A DNA stretch of 6,148 nt from Burkholderiales bacterium. GTDB taxonomy: Bacteria; Pseudomonadota; Gammaproteobacteria; Burkholderiales; JACMKV01. The translations under genes and the position numbers were made by a program. The stretch covers positions 1-6,148 of the forward strand of contig JACMKV010000125.1 of NCBI GenBank assembly GCA_014379915.1, read 5' to 3'. How positions within the stretch are numbered: the first letter of the stretch is position 1; each line of letters begins with the position of its first letter. Below the pieces are notes generated by a model. That model saw only the letters and a program-made list of their open reading frames with translations. It was not told the DNA's origin and searched no databases. Below, one piece after another: positions 5,894-6,148 of this stretch.

Positions 5894-6148
5894 TATTGAT
5901 CTCGATCGTGCTGCTGACGCTTCCGGTTTTGCCGGCAGCGGCGCGCACGTTCAAATGGGTCGATGAAAAAGGCATCACGCATTATGGCGACAGCATACCG
6001 GTTCAGTACAAGAACGCGGGTAACGTCGAGCTGAACAAACGCGGCATCGTCATCCGCAAAAACACGCCAGCACTGACCGACGAGCAGATCAAACAGCGCG
6101 ATGACGACATCGCGAAACAAAAACTCGAGGAACAGAAAAAAATCGGGC
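5875..6148 (+). CDS. DUF4124-type exported protein, N-terminal part, 3' end outside window
   Basis: The frame from ATG 5875 stays open to the window edge and gives 91 residues. It begins with a signal peptide: basic MQRR, a hydrophobic core over residues 5-19, and a likely cleavage after PAAA at residue 23, so the product is probably periplasmic. The mature start has the DUF4124 pattern TFKWVDEKGITHYGDSIP at 25-42, followed by VELNKRGIVI. The visible end is a charged, Gln/Lys/Glu-rich stretch (TDEQIKQRDDDIAKQK onward) that suggests a coiled coil. The function of DUF4124 proteins is not established. The start overlaps the last 19 bases of pyrE in another frame and has no clear Shine-Dalgarno sequence, so translation may depend on pyrE. 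A TTG at 5890 would lose the basic n-region and is less likely. Confidence 0.85.
   Translation, partial: MQRRLLILISIVLLTLPVLPAAARTFKWVDEKGITHYGDSIPVQYKNAGNVELNKRGIVIRKNTPALTDEQIKQRDDDIAKQKLEEQKKIG

Overview
The window looks like ordinary chromosomal DNA from a betaproteobacterium, or a closely related proteobacterium. I infer this from the GC-rich composition, the metX-metW pair close to an ampG, a divergent xth/pyrE pair, and a DUF4124-type exported protein after pyrE. I see no rRNA, tRNA, CRISPR array, insertion sequence, integrase or phage gene.

Layout from left to right. (1) The C-terminal half of the PTS enzyme I gene (ptsI) enters from the left edge and ends at 801. (2) After a 72-bp gap with a perfect TATAAT box comes a two-gene methionine operon: metX (homoserine O-acyltransferase, probably succinyl-CoA-specific) and metW, one base apart. 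(3) A small unrecognised acidic ORF follows at 2744-2923. (4) On the minus strand, converging on it, is ampG, the muropeptide importer. (5) Upstream of ampG, on the same strand and across a 166-bp leader, is xth (exonuclease III). (6) Divergent from xth, with 40 bp between start codons, is pyrE, whose start lies in a 15-bp imperfect tandem repeat. (7) The start of a DUF4124-type secreted protein overlaps the end of pyrE by 19 bp and runs off the right edge.

The genes are mostly unrelated housekeeping functions: sugar or nitrogen PTS phosphorelay, methionine synthesis, peptidoglycan recycling, base-excision repair and pyrimidine synthesis. The one clear functional unit is metX-metW, in which MetX makes acyl-homoserine and MetW is its usual partner. 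Sharing of transcription is plausible for metX-metW, xth-ampG and pyrE-DUF4124.

I found no convincing undescribed system. The observations most worth a second look are small-scale. They are the tandem repeat that gives pyrE two possible start codons, a nested inverted-repeat set in the ampG leader that ends next to its ribosome binding site, the SDWRF signature in MetX pointing to succinyl rather than acetyl transfer, and the orphan small ORF.
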